Source of the DNA: Pieris napi
Lineage: Eukaryota > Arthropoda > Insecta > Lepidoptera > Pieridae
Assembly: GCF_905475465.1 (NCBI RefSeq)
Contig: NC_062251.1
Span: forward strand, 4,085,001 to 4,149,000
Length of the DNA stretch: 64,000 nt
Direction of reading: 5' to 3'
Shown piece by piece: positions 10,250 to 21,233 of the stretch (the first letter of the stretch is position 1; each line of letters starts with the position of its first letter). Under the pieces are notes generated by a model. That model was not told the DNA's origin, ran no database searches, and was given only the letters and a program-made list of their open reading frames with translations. The translations under genes were made by a program, and so were the position numbers.

Positions 10250-10252
10250 AAT

Positions 10253-10640
10253 GGTTATTAGACCACAATGTAACATTTGATGAAAGAATGAGAAAATTAA
10301 AAAATGTATCTCTTATAACATATAAATAAGCCGCAAAAAAATATTTGATTGATTAACTTTTTAAAGAGTATGGCCACGAAGTAGTTTGTCTACCACCATA
10401 CATGTGTAACCTCAATCCAATTCAATATATTTGGAATTTGGTCAAGCAAAGAGTAGCCGATAAAATTATCAACCAGTCAGAAAGGGAAATAGAAAAGTTA
10501 ACCAGAGATGCAATTACCAGGATAAGTGAGAGTGACTGGAAAAAAGAAGTCAACCATGTGGACAGACTTCGACAAAAGTATTGGGATGATGGCCTCTTAC
10601 AAGAGACAAATGAATCGCAAATCATTGTACATTTATCTGA
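10253..10640 (+). pseudogene. DD82E-type transposase, right part of split copy
   Basis: This continues the protein broken at 7348: WLLDHNVTFDERMRK, then after a frameshift YGHEVVCLPPYMCNLNPIQY and NLVKQRVADKIINQSERE. The position of the third catalytic Glu (NPIE in the intact copy at 25596-26957) is Gln here (NPIQ), so this copy is catalytically dead even apart from its frameshifts. An acidic tail (DTSGVYT...) follows. Confidence 0.75.
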
Positions 10641-11097
10641 TACCTCCGGCGTTTATACGCCATGTTTTTGCGTGATCTCAAAAGCTGCTGTTTGTAATCA
10701 GTACAACCATCGTCATTTTAATAACTACCCTTTTAAAAACATGTCATATTTTGGACGTTTTTACGAAAAGCTTTTTATATTAAGTTCCAAGTTAGAAGAA
10801 ACCTTACCATCGACAATTGGTATACCAGTGTGCCGCTGATGAACGATTTGGCCAAGGTTTATAAGATTTCTGTTGTACCATGCGTAAAAACAAGAAAGAA
10901 ATACCTGCTTGCTTTCTAGATAAAAACCGACCTGAATATTCAAGTCAATTTGGATTTTTACACTCGTATACTTACGTGACTAAAAAGAAAAGATCTGTTG
11001 TTCTTTAATCATAACTTCATTGAGCTGCAGAATTGATGAAAGTGCACTGGTTAAAGTGCAAAATATCCGTTAGAAAGCCGTTACTTTTTACGTTTTT
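10641..11097. other. No gene recognised
   Basis: Short frames on both strands without motifs. It probably includes the 3' flank of the DD82E element. Confidence 0.35.
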
Positions 11098-12990
11098 TTG
11101 AAGTGAAAACTTCTTTAGCGGCGCTGAGCACTTTTTGTATGGTTAAAAACTTTCAAACTTGCGTCAGGGTCACGTGATGCTGATCGAAAAAGCGTAAGAT
11201 CGAGGGGAAGGGAGAGGAACTAGTATCTCCCACTCTTTCTACCGTGCCTGAGTGTGCTGCTCTGTTTAAGCGGCACAGGGCGCTTGAGCGAATGACCGTG
11301 TCTGTTTATGTACAGCGTTCCACGCGTATCCAAGGATGGTGACAGCTGATTGCTTGACTGTTGTGTAGTAAATACACTGTTGTGTATTCGTAAATGTGAA
11401 TTGTTTAAATTATGGAAATCGAACAAAGTGAATCTATTAATGAAAAAAGTGATGATGAAGTAGTGAAAGAAAATGAGTAAGTACTTTATAAATTACTAGA
11501 TGAAAAACTCTTACTTGGCTTTAGCCCGTAACTGCCGTCAAGAAAACCAGCTATAAGCTGAGAACTATAAAACGTAAAAAAACGAATAATAATAATAGTA
11601 ATAAATATAATTTTAATAATAAGATTAGGTTTCGATCTAGTCTGTATTGACACATAATAGATGTAATATTTGTAATATGTTTATACTTTATAGCATTAAC
11701 CTACATTTTCATGACACCACAATAAGCATTGTGATTGGACATGGGTAGGGTGATTGAGGGTTGTTTTTGCTATTTGATACAATTTCCTTCCCTCAATCAC
11801 CCGATTAGAGTCCGCGTCTTAAAACTAATCTTAAATTAATATAAAAGGTGTACAGATAACTAGTTTACCTTTACATTATATAAAAATTGTGAATTTAATG
11901 GATTAACATTAGGTGGTAAAGATTGTTTAACATTAAATTTAAGATTGCCCGCATGTGATATTAATGCTTGACAGACAGATCTTCAATTGAGTTTAATTAT
12001 TAAAATATTAAACATAAAAAGTATACAATAGCTTGTATTTTACAACATTTGAATATTACAGATCTATAGACGTTTGATTGGTTATATTGGTTGATTGATT
12101 ACATTTATAGCTAGTAATAGAGTGATATAAAGAGCATAACAGGTGTTGTACAGATAATTATTTTATATTTACATTATATAAAGGTTGAATTTAATGAATT
12201 AACATTAGGTGGTAAAAAATGTTTAACATTAAGATTAAGATTGTCCGCATGTTATATTAATGCTTGATAGACAGATCTTCAATTAAGTTTAATTATTAAA
12301 ATATTAATCATAAAAAGTAGAAGATGGCTAGTATTTTACTGCATGTGAATATTACAGTTCTATAGGCGTTTGATTGATTGATTACATTTATAGCTAGTAA
12401 TAGAGTGATATAAAGAGCATAACAGGTGTTGTACAGATAATTATTTTATATTTACATTATATAAAGGTTGAATTTAATGAATTAACATTAGGTGGTAAAA
12501 AATGTTTAACATTAAGATTAAGATTGTCCGCATGTTATATTAATGATTGATAGACAGATCTTCAATTAAGTTTAATTATTAAAATATTAATCATAAAAAG
12601 TGGAAGATGGCTAGTATTTTACTGCATTTGAATATTACAGTTCTGTAGGCGTTTGATTGATTGATTACATTTATAGCTAGTAATAGAGTAATATAAAGAG
12701 CATAGCAGGTATTGTACAGATAATTATTTTACATTTACATTATATAAAGGTTGAATTTAATGAATTAACATTATAGGTGGTAAAAAAATGTTTAACATTA
12801 AGATTAAGATTGTCCGCATGTTATATTAATGCTTGATAGACAGATCTTCAATTGAGTTTAATTATTGAGGTATTAAATTGTCATATTTGTATACGATAGC
12901 GCAATAAATAAACATTGTATTCTACCTCATAAATGATAGTACTCTTATAATTAAACACAACGTTATTATTGAAGTTTTCACTTCTGCCGG
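11098..12990. mobile_element. Repeat bounded by inverted GAAGTGAAAACTTC motifs
   Basis: TTGAAGTGAAAACTTC at 11098-11113 faces TTGAAGTTTTCACTTC at 12971-12986. Related motifs bound another repeat at 33886-34525 and appear at about 25182. A possible first exon lies inside (ATG 11412, acidic MEIEQSESINEKSDDE, consensus donor GTAAGT at 11477), suggesting a transposon whose other exons are lost. Most of the rest is the tandem array. No target duplication is evident, so the element boundaries are approximate. Confidence 0.4.
11830..12885 (+). repeat. Tandem array, four copies of a 283-298 bp unit
   Basis: The block TACAGATAA starts at 11851, 12149, 12432 and 12715, giving spacings of 298, 283 and 283 bp. 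Each unit continues with a gaattaacattaggtggtaaa block and an agacagatcttcaatt block. The first copy is the most divergent and the last is cut short after about 170 bp. Satellite-like and non-coding. Confidence 0.9.
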
Positions 12991-13130
12991 CACTCCTGGA
13001 GTGCTATTTTTTTTTTATTTTTACATGAATGTGCGTTATTTTATTTGCAATTTTTTTTTTAATTTCGGCTTAACGACACTGATTTCTCGCTATCATTTTC
13101 AGATTCCTTGTGATGGCGTCTGAAAATAGT

Positions 13131-13262
13131 GAACAGAACTTGAGCCATCTACAAGTACTATGCTTGGTAGACCGGCTTTTGAGGACGCTGGGCCCGTTGC
13201 CGATCGTCACCTCTTTACAGATGAGCTGCTGATACTGATGACAGACTGTATAAAATAAAAGA
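13131..13262 (+). repeat. Short paralogous segment shared with 24.17 kb
   Basis: cgatcgtcacctctttacagatgag at about 13200 matches cgatcgtcacctctttgcagatgaa at about 24173. In one frame both encode GPV(A/V)DRHLF(T/A)DE. The family is not recognised; it is shared with the repeat into which the BEL element is inserted. Confidence 0.5.
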
Positions 13263-14322
13263 TGTACTCAACATGTTTATAAAAACAGGCGTGTACCTGG
13301 TCGAAACACATTCCAAAATACGTATCGACGCTTACGCGAAACCGGTCGTTTGGACAATGTTACAAGGGGCATTGTGGTGCGCCATAATGTTGAAGTCGAC
13401 GAGAGGATTCTGGCGCTTTTTGAAGAAGACCCGACTAGAAGTATCAGAGACGTAGCTTCATTGCTAGAAATATCGACATGGAAAGTGTGGAATGTACTTC
13501 GTCAAAACAATAAATATGCCTTTCACTACACTCAACCCTATTCGCTCATAACAATGGTTTTATTTACAATGGAATTCACTTATCTTCTTAATGCCTTTGT
13601 GAAGCAGGTATCAGTACAGGATTTTTTATTGGTTACAGGTCTTGAAAACAATGACTTTGACAACCGAGTCCGGTTTTGTCGATTTTTGCTGCATACCGAC
13701 GTGGATGATCCTGACTTTTTAAAAAGTATTTTGTGGACGGATGAATCCAAATTCACAAAAGAAGGAATATTGAATTTACATAATTTACACCATTGGTCGT
13801 CAAAAGATCAGAACCCAAAAGTAAAACGACAAAGGTCCTTTTTCAGAGAAGATTTAGTGCCAATGTTGCAATTATGTTATTGGGCCACATTATTTGCCGG
13901 ATAATCTTAACGGAGATAATTATCTGTTTTTTTTACAAAATGAGTTGCCTGAATTGATGGCTGAGTTGCCCATTTTTAATGAAAACAGGCGGATAGTATT
14001 CCAACACGATGGCTGCCCAGCACACTGGAGAGTAACCGTGCGAGAACATTTTGATAATGTATTTCCAAATTCGTGGATTGGAAGAGATGGTCCTATCGCA
14101 TGGCCACCACGTTCACCAGACCTAACTCCACTGGATTTTTACGAGACAAAGCAATTGTGTATGCGACGGAGGTTGAGACAAGGGATGAGTTAATCCAGAG
14201 AATAGAAGTTGCTTTTGTCACTATCCGGCAAGAAATGAATCTTCATACGACAACCGTCGAAGTCAGAGATAGGTGTCGCGCGTGCATTCGCAATAGGGGA
14301 CAACAATTTGAGCAAGATTTGT
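13263..14322 (+). pseudogene. Tc1/mariner transposase, DD41D type, decayed
   Basis: Frames give NTFQNTYRRLRETGRLDN, RSIRDVASLLEISTWKVWNV (HTH), SILWTDESKFTKEGILN (first Asp), IVFQHDGCPAHWRVTVREHF (second Asp) and WPPRSPDLTPLDFY (third Asp). From the HDG Asp to the PLD Asp there are 41 intervening residues, the DD41D spacing known for one mariner branch. Two or more frameshifts (near 13880 and 14150) and an inserted stretch around 13550-13640 break it. No terminal repeats were located. The 21736-22145 fragment carries a related N-terminus. Confidence 0.8.
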
Positions 14323-14499
14323 AATAGGGAAAAAATAATAAAAATGATTAAAATTACATATAGGTAGCTGCATTATGAACTTTTTAAAGGTATTGATTTG
14401 TTTCACGATGATGATATAATTGAATTTCAGTCTCAAATACAATAATTAAATATATCAAAAATACTATTTTTACTTCATACCTTTCATTGACCTGAAAGC

Positions 14500-14950
14500 A
14501 ATAAGGTCACCCGGGGCGAAAGCAACTATGTTTATAAAAAACTATCAAAATGTCTACACGCCAGGAGAAAGTTTGTGTCGATGAGTCATTAGTCGCTTGG
14601 CGCGGTAAACTTATCTTCCGCCAATACATTCCAAATAAAATGGCCAAATATGGAATTAAAGTGTTCAAACTGTGTACTGAGAAAGTCTACACATGGAACC
14701 TAATTGTTTATTGCGGTAAATCGAAGGAACCTAAAGTCTCAGAAAAGGTAGTACTTTCTTTGGCAGAGGGTCTTTTCAATGAGGGCAGGAACATGTACAC
14801 AGATAACTATTACACAAGTGTTTCACTTGCAATGCGAATGCGTAAAAGAAAGACACATTTAGTAGGGACATTGAGAAGTAATAGAAAATACTTACCTAAA
14901 GAAGTTACCAACACCAAACTGCAAGCATTTTACCTCAGAAAACCGTAAGT
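14500..14950 (+). pseudogene. piggyBac-type transposase fragment
   Basis: The translation reads YTPGEKVCVDESLVAWRGKL, FRQYIPNKMAKYGIKVFKLC, GLFNEGRNMYTDNYYTSVSL and KRKTHLVGTLRSNRKYLP. The DE in VDESL, the PxKPAKYGIK-like block and the TDNYYTS block (second catalytic Asp) are characteristic of the piggyBac (PGBD) DDD core. Both ends of the protein, the terminal repeats and TTAA sites are missing, and the frame closes at about 14948. Confidence 0.85.
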
Positions 14951-14964
14951 GCAACTTTCAAAAA

Positions 14965-15239
14965 TCATGTCTTCATCCGCCACAAAAAAACATGGGTCAA
15001 ATTGGGTGACCTAGAGCTGAACAAGCCATACAAAAGAGTTGAGGTGAAAAGGCTCCCACTTAAAGTTTCACGCATCCAGGGAAAATGGGTTCACTCTTAC
15101 ACTTCCCAATCGCTTCGATGACCTCAGTGAAGATATGTTTAAATACATTCAGACGAAGGAGCCCTATTTAATAAATAAAGGGCCAAGCAGCAGGCCATGG
15201 ATACACTTTGAGGAGGAGCCCACCCGCACCTCCGAATAA
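14965..15239 (+). pseudogene. Uncharacterised small TE-associated protein remnant
   Basis: One frame reads KTWVKLGDLELNKPYKRVEV and VSRIQGKWV; after a frameshift it reads LPNRFDDLSEDMFKYIQ and PSSRPWIHFEEEPTRTSE, then TAA at 15237. Proteins with a 'FVKLSDLEXNXPYKV...LPNRF' layout recur as small ORFs in insect transposable or viral-derived loci (from recall; function unknown, possibly an OB-fold). It abuts the piggyBac fragment. Confidence 0.3.
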
Positions 15240-15349
15240 TCAAACCCCAACACAGTCCAGTCTGAGCTCACCCCAAGCAAGAGCTGGAGCAAGAGAAAAT
15301 AACTCACAGACACACACACACATCGAAGATGCAATAAATTAATCAGCAT

Positions 15350-15495
15350 GTCTTTTTAAACTGCAGTGTGTGTGATTGAGATGAACAATAACCTAGTGAA
15401 CTTATACGACATAATGCTAAATGAGAGCAAGCAAGAGTGGATTCAGTATATATCGACCAACAGACTGTTGAACTTGTGGACACATGATGTACCAC
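15350..15495 (+). repeat. Left half of the repeat that received the BEL insertion
   Basis: An open frame reads MNNNLVNLYDIMLNESKQEW and TNRLLNLWTHDVPL, with an acceptor-like TGCAG just upstream. The identical frame is uninterrupted at 23565-23846. The right half resumes at 21396. The protein family is not recognised; it seems to belong to a multicopy DNA element. Confidence 0.7.
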
Positions 15496-15657
15496 TGGTG
15501 ATTCTATTTTGTAATTTTAGATCTAAAAATAGTTGTCTGTGTAGTCTCAAATATTTTTACAATGAAATTTAGTTGCCAATATACATTTGTGAAGTCAAGA
15601 CGTGTTTCTCTTAACGATCCGCCGGCACGATATAAACTAGAACTTACGACCTTACCA
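15496..15657 (+). repeat. BEL 5' LTR
   Basis: 162 bp, TGGTGATTCT...CTTACCA, identical to the 3' LTR. Confidence 0.95.
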
Positions 15658-15659
15658 TA

Positions 15660-15677
15660 TGGTCGACTTCGAGCCGA
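15660..15677 (+). promoter_or_regulatory. Putative primer binding site of BEL element
   Basis: TGGTCGACTTCGAGCCGA begins two bases after the 5' LTR. The TGG start fits pairing with the CCA end of a tRNA. I do not assign the tRNA. Confidence 0.5.
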
Positions 15678-15861
15678 ATAGAAATACAACATTGCATCGA
15701 GGACCGGTTACCGCGAGAACAATAGAACTGCATTCCAAAGCGATAAGCGAGTGCCGGGTTGAAGTTTTGTGCAATTTTTAAAGACAATTAGTTATATTCG
15801 CGCCGACGCGTCAATATTTAAAAGTTTTGTGTGAAGATTTTCGACTGTGACGTGTTAAAAT

Positions 15862-18800
15862 ATGGCCACGGAAACTGAACAAGCAATTAATATACTCGAA
15901 AATACAGCCCTATTATTGAAGAAAACTCAGATCAACCTATCAAAATGCCCCAAAGAACGACTGGCTAAAGTGGGCTACTTACAATCTAGAATAAAAACAA
16001 TTGAGGAATACTGGGTGATATTCATAGAAGCTCATAAACAATTATTGACCTGCACCACTCGTGAGCAGCGTGGATTGCTGCCATATTTCGAGAATGAAGA
16101 ATTTTTTATACAAGAAGATTTGTATTTGTGTATGTTGGGAGACTTAAAAGATATGTTGGCGGCAGTCGAGTCTGGCAAAAATAAACAATTGCCGCCAGAA
16201 CCCCAACAAAATAAAAAAGTTAATCTCCCGGCTATACATTTACCGCTGTTTTCGGGCAAGTATGAATTGTGGCCTAGTTTCAAAGATTTGTTTACATCAC
16301 TCGTCCACAATTCCACAACACTAGACGACGTCGAAAAACTTCACTATTTAAAAACCAGTGTGACAGGTGAACCAGCAAGTTTATTGAAGAACATTACAAT
16401 AACAAGCGCTAATTACATTCAAGCATGGGGAACGCTTAACCATCGATATGGGAACAAGCGTCTTATAGTGAACGCATTATTGAAACGACTTTTTGCTCAG
16501 AAGAAATGTACCAGCCAAGCCGCAACCCAACTGAAATCTCTTCTCGACACCACCAACGAAGTATTACAGAGTCTACAAAATCTGGAGGTGTCCACGGATT
16601 CTTGGGATCCAGTAATCATATTTCTGGTTGCACAGAAGTTGGACCCAGAGTCCCAGAAGGAGTGGGAACAAAAGTCCTACTCAGAGAATTCCCAGGACTT
16701 GTCGACTTGGAGGGATCTGCGCAAGTTTTTAGAGGCAAAATTCAGAACATTGGAATTAGTCAACCCCCCCACTACTACGAAGCTTGCCAAGGAACGAGTC
16801 TTTCACGTTACAGCCACGGAAAGACCAAAGCAAAGAAGTTGTGCTTTATGTACAGATGCGCACACGTTATGCCATTGTAACGTATTCACCAAGATGTCAC
16901 CAAACGAACGTAGAGAACATGTCAAAACAAACAAGCTCTGTTTCAACTGCCTCGGGGTTGGACATTCGGTGTTTAGGTGCCGTTTGCCAACATCATGCCG
17001 TGTATGTAAGAGACGTCACCACACTCTTCTACATCTACCTAATTACGGGGAGGCATCGGCTTCTCATGTTGTAGCTAATCAACCGATGTCATCCAATCAA
17101 GCAAATGTAGAAGAAGGGGAAGTTCAAGCAATGGTTGCGTCACACTATCACGCAGGGCAGAAACAGACAATTTCACTATTAGCCACTGCAGTAGTAATTT
17201 TAAAGAATGAATGTGGACACACTACTACATTGAAGGCGCTGATAGACTCAGGATCTCAAGCATGTTTTATAAGTGAGAAGGCAACTCAGATCCTGAAACT
17301 ACACAAGACAGCAGTAGATCTTATCGTGTCTGGACTTGAGTCCACGAAGGTTAGAGTCAAGCATGAAGTAAATGTAAATGTATTATCACGATGGAACAAT
17401 TTCATTTTACCTATTAAAGCCTACGTGATGACGAAGCCCTTGACTTCTAACATACATTCAGACACAATAATAAGAAGAGATTGGCCGCACCTTGCTGGCA
17501 TTCAACTAGCAGACGAAACATTTTCCGCATCCTGTAACATCGATCTGCTGTTGGGTGTCAATGAGTATGTAAACATTATGAAGAAGGGATTGATCAAAGG
17601 TCCACCAGGTACACCATGCGCACAAGATACATACCTGGGATGGATCCTTATGGGTGGAATTGACATCAAGGTCAACAAGCATGAACAATCCTTAACGGTC
17701 ATGAAACAAGAAGTTGATATAGAAGATTTACTGAAAACAATATGGGAAGTTGATGAAGATACAAAAAGAAACCTGACACAGAGGGAACAGTTATGTGAAG
17801 ATATATACACTAAGACACAGAAGCGAGATGAATGTGGAAGATATGTTGTCAAATTGCCATTCAACATTGAAGAACCTAAATCAACAGAAGGAAATACGAG
17901 AGAAATAGCAATGAAGAGACTAATGCAATTAGAAAGAAGGTTCAATCAAAATAAAGAATTAAAGCAAGAATACAAGAAGGTAATTGAAGACTACATAGAC
18001 CTTAAACATATCGAAGAAATACCTAGAGAAGAAATAAAAAAGAAATCAGTCTACTTACCTCACCACGCCGTGATCCGTAATGACAAAGAAACCACGAAAA
18101 CTCGTGTCGTATTTGACGCCTCGTGCAAGGGCTCCAACGGTGTCTCTCTCAATGACGAACTGTTAACGGGTCCTGTACTGCAAGACGATTTGAGAAACCT
18201 GATAATGAGATGGAGAACTCACGCCGTTTGTTTTGTGGCTGATATCCAGAAAATGTACCGTATGATATGGGTTGACCGAGAAGACACAGATTATCAAAGA
18301 ATTTTGTGGAGAAAAGACCAATCTGAAGAAGTCAAAGACTACAGATTGTTGACTGTTACATTTGGAACAGCTTCTGCTCCCTATCTCGCCGTAAGAACCC
18401 TTATGAAATTGGCAGAAGATGAAGGCGACCGGTATCCAGAAGCTGCTAAGATATTACGTGAAGATTTTTATGTAGACGACGCAATGTCTGGAAGTGACAG
18501 TCTGCAACAAGCAATAAAGAAGAGTCAAGATCTTAAAGCGCTTCTTCATTTGGGTGGATTCGAACTAAAAAAATGGTCATCCAACAGCCGAGAGTTCTTG
18601 GAAACAGTTGATCCTAGTGATAGATCGTCTAATGCTAATCTGGATTTGAAGATTGATGGAACAATAAAGGCACTTGGCGTACAATGGAATTTAGGAAAAG
18701 ACAGATTCGAGTACAATTTAAACTTACCTTCAATCAATAAAGTGATCACGAAGCGAAGCATTCTGTCTGACATCCAAAAGTTGTTTGACCCACTCGGCTG

Positions 18801-21039
18801 GATTGCACCTAGCATCGTTCTGACAAAGATATTAATGCAAGAACTATGGCTTGAAAAGATTACCTGGGACGATGCATTGAATTCTAAAATAGCCAGCAAA
18901 TGGGTCACATTGCGATCTGACCTTGAACATGTGAATGGAATCTACATAGAAAGATGGATAGGTACGACGTGCGCCAACAGAGAGTCAATAGAACTCCATG
19001 GATTCAGCGATGCATCCATTCAAGCATATAGTGCTGTAGTATATTGCAGAGTGACTTACCCAGACGGTACCAACAAAACGACGCTTATCGCAGCAAGAAC
19101 AAGAGTGGCTCCATTGAGAACAATATCCTTACCGCGTTTAGAACTTTGCGGCGCGTTGATACTGTCAAGATTGCTTAAGCAAGTTGGTAAAGCAATGAGA
19201 ATTCCTGCAACTCAAATTTATGCTTGGACAGATTCGTCCATTGTCCTGTCGTGGTTATTTGGAGATCCAAACAACTGGAAGGTGTTTGTGGCAAATAGAG
19301 TAGTTGAGATTACAACCAATGTATCCTGCAGTCAGTGGCATCACGTCCAAACTCAAGATAATCCAGCTGATGTTGGTTCCAGGGGGATGTTAGTCGAAAA
19401 TCTGAAAAAGTGTGAATTATGGTGGCATGGGCCAGACTGGTTACAACAATCGAAGATACAGTTCACTATCCCAAACGTTATGCAAACAGAGATTGAAAGG
19501 AAGAATAATAAAATACAAAATTTAAACATAACTTACAATAAAAATGAACAAGAGAAGAGACTACATACACAATTTGAAGAATTTGATACACTATTAGATC
19601 TACTTAGAACAATCACATACTGCCGAAGATTCCTGAAACAAAAAACATTAAAAGACAGAATAGATAGCAAAATCACAACTGAAGAACTACACGCATCGAT
19701 GCAAACCTGTATAAAAAGAGCACAAGAAGAAGAATTTACAGAAGATATAGAATCATTAAAAACAAAAAAAAGAGTTAAGAAAACAAGCAAACTAAAAGCA
19801 CTAGATCCTTACCTTGACGAAGATGGTATCCTGAAGGTGGGCGGTCGGCTCAGGAACTCTGAACTGGCTAATGAAGTGAAGCACCCAATCATTTTGGGTC
19901 ATGCAAGTAGACTTACCTATTTAGTGGTTGCAGAAGCACATTTGAAGACGCTGCATGGAGGACTGCAATTGATGCTCACTTACCTGCGATCGAAATACTG
20001 GATACTCCGCGCGAAGTCCTTAGTAAAGCAGTGTATCCATCGATGCTTGATATGTGCTAGACATGGGGCGAGGGTAAAAACACAATTGATGGGAGACTTA
20101 CCGAGTTTTCGGGTAAAACCAGCTCGGCCATTCCTTAACTCCGGTGTCGACTTTGCGGGACCAATTCAAATTTTAATAAAAAGGGGCAGAGGCTCCCAAA
20201 CTGGCAAGGCATACATAGCCATTTTTGTATGTATGTCCACGAAAGCGATCCACTTGGAGTTGGTTGGTGATCTGACTTCAGCTGCATTCATTGGTGCCTT
20301 TAAACGATTTTGCGCACGAAGAGGCAGATGTACAAATATGTGGAGTGATCAGGGAAGAAACTTTATTGGTGCTAACAAAGATCTGGTTGAAGCCTGGAAG
20401 GAAGCTCGCCTACAGTTTGATGGAGAAATTAGTGAATTACTTGCTAATGATGGAACACAATGGCACTTCATCCCGGCCTACTCCCCAAATTTTGGAAATT
20501 TATGGGAGACGGGTGTGAAGTCTATTAAGCACCACCTACGAAGAATCCTTAATACTAACCTTACCTATGAAGAACTTACGACGGTTCTCTGTGGAATTGA
20601 GGCGTGCTTGAACTCAAGACCGCTTTGCCCGCAGGAAGACAGCACGTTGGAACCATTAACTCCGGGTCATTTTTTAATTACTGAAGCTCCTGTAACCGTG
20701 CCTGATGTGAACTTGAAAGACGCTAAAATAAGCAACCTAACACGTTGGCAATACACGCAAAAACTGCTAAACGACTTCTGGTCAAGATGGCAAAAAGAAT
20801 ACTTGACGCGGCTGCAACAAAGACCGAAATGGTTAAAACGCGAAGACGAATTCAAAATAGGAGACATTGTCCTCATAAAACAGGACAATTTGCCACCAGG
20901 AAAGTGGCATATGGGACGAATAATCGATAAGCATCCTGGCCCTGACGGTCTTACCAGAGTCTATAGTGTAAAAAGTGGTGATCATATAGCAAAGCGATGC
21001 GTAACCAAACTATGTCCATTGCCCATCGAAATAGATTAG
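15862..21039 (+). CDS. BEL/Pao Gag-Pol polyprotein, 1725 aa, intact
   Basis: A single frame from ATG 15862 (aaaatATGG context). Order: Gag with a DUF1759-like region about residues 120-290 (LPLFSGKYELWPSFKDLF); zinc knuckle CFNCLGVGHSVFRC at 360-373; aspartic protease IDSGSQ with active-site DSG at 462-464; reverse transcriptase about 720-900 with YVDD at 870-873; Pao/A17-type and RNase H region about 930-1180 (HGFSDASIQAYSAVV at 1046); integrase zinc-binding module (H1360, H1365, C1395, C1398); integrase core with D1430, D1496 and E1549; and the BEL-type C-terminal domain (DUF5641) about 1630-1720. Length and order match a complete BEL polyprotein. It makes the virus-like particle, copies the RNA and integrates the cDNA. 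I see no envelope gene. Confidence 0.97.
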   Translation: MATETEQAINILENTALLLKKTQINLSKCPKERLAKVGYLQSRIKTIEEYWVIFIEAHKQLLTCTTREQRGLLPYFENEEFFIQEDLYLCMLGDLKDMLAAVESGKNKQLPPEPQQNKKVNLPAIHLPLFSGKYELWPSFKDLFTSLVHNSTTLDDVEKLHYLKTSVTGEPASLLKNITITSANYIQAWGTLNHRYGNKRLIVNALLKRLFAQKKCTSQAATQLKSLLDTTNEVLQSLQNLEVSTDSWDPVIIFLVAQKLDPESQKEWEQKSYSENSQDLSTWRDLRKFLEAKFRTLELVNPPTTTKLAKERVFHVTATERPKQRSCALCTDAHTLCHCNVFTKMSPNERREHVKTNKLCFNCLGVGHSVFRCRLPTSCRVCKRRHHTLLHLPNYGEASASHVVANQPMSSNQANVEEGEVQAMVASHYHAGQKQTISLLATAVVILKNECGHTTTLKALIDSGSQACFISEKATQILKLHKTAVDLIVSGLESTKVRVKHEVNVNVLSRWNNFILPIKAYVMTKPLTSNIHSDTIIRRDWPHLAGIQLADETFSASCNIDLLLGVNEYVNIMKKGLIKGPPGTPCAQDTYLGWILMGGIDIKVNKHEQSLTVMKQEVDIEDLLKTIWEVDEDTKRNLTQREQLCEDIYTKTQKRDECGRYVVKLPFNIEEPKSTEGNTREIAMKRLMQLERRFNQNKELKQEYKKVIEDYIDLKHIEEIPREEIKKKSVYLPHHAVIRNDKETTKTRVVFDASCKGSNGVSLNDELLTGPVLQDDLRNLIMRWRTHAVCFVADIQKMYRMIWVDREDTDYQRILWRKDQSEEVKDYRLLTVTFGTASAPYLAVRTLMKLAEDEGDRYPEAAKILREDFYVDDAMSGSDSLQQAIKKSQDLKALLHLGGFELKKWSSNSREFLETVDPSDRSSNANLDLKIDGTIKALGVQWNLGKDRFEYNLNLPSINKVITKRSILSDIQKLFDPLGWIAPSIVLTKILMQELWLEKITWDDALNSKIASKWVTLRSDLEHVNGIYIERWIGTTCANRESIELHGFSDASIQAYSAVVYCRVTYPDGTNKTTLIAARTRVAPLRTISLPRLELCGALILSRLLKQVGKAMRIPATQIYAWTDSSIVLSWLFGDPNNWKVFVANRVVEITTNVSCSQWHHVQTQDNPADVGSRGMLVENLKKCELWWHGPDWLQQSKIQFTIPNVMQTEIERKNNKIQNLNITYNKNEQEKRLHTQFEEFDTLLDLLRTITYCRRFLKQKTLKDRIDSKITTEELHASMQTCIKRAQEEEFTEDIESLKTKKRVKKTSKLKALDPYLDEDGILKVGGRLRNSELANEVKHPIILGHASRLTYLVVAEAHLKTLHGGLQLMLTYLRSKYWILRAKSLVKQCIHRCLICARHGARVKTQLMGDLPSFRVKPARPFLNSGVDFAGPIQILIKRGRGSQTGKAYIAIFVCMSTKAIHLELVGDLTSAAFIGAFKRFCARRGRCTNMWSDQGRNFIGANKDLVEAWKEARLQFDGEISELLANDGTQWHFIPAYSPNFGNLWETGVKSIKHHLRRILNTNLTYEELTTVLCGIEACLNSRPLCPQEDSTLEPLTPGHFLITEAPVTVPDVNLKDAKISNLTRWQYTQKLLNDFWSRWQKEYLTRLQQRPKWLKREDEFKIGDIVLIKQDNLPPGKWHMGRIIDKHPGPDGLTRVYSVKSGDHIAKRCVTKLCPLPIEID

Positions 21040-21199
21040 TGCTATATAGTTGTTAAAATTTATTATTGTACTATTCTTCTTTGTATAAATTCTTCTGACC
21101 GCACCATATACCGATAACTTAATAATTGTTGTAGATGCAAACTCAAAGCATGTAAGTTTAAGCATGCACCTATAAGTTTTGTCAATTTTACTTATTTTG

Positions 21200-21229
21200 A
21201 AAGGACTTCAGTAGTCCTTTGGTGGGCGG
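21200..21229 (+). promoter_or_regulatory. Hairpin and polypurine tract before BEL 3' LTR
   Basis: AAAGGACT/AGTCCTTT (21200-21207 and 21213-21220) can form a stem with a 5-nt loop. It is followed by GGTGGGCGG (21221-21229), a purine-rich tract suitable for priming plus-strand synthesis four bases before the LTR. Confidence 0.5.
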
Positions 21230-21233
21230 CTTA

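Noticed and set aside
11830..12885. CRISPR-like array
   Set aside because: Units of about 283 bp without short repeats and unique spacers, in a eukaryotic genome; ordinary tandem repeat.
17502..17945. Minus-strand frames within the BEL element
   Set aside because: They lie opposite the intact Gag-Pol frame and show no motifs.
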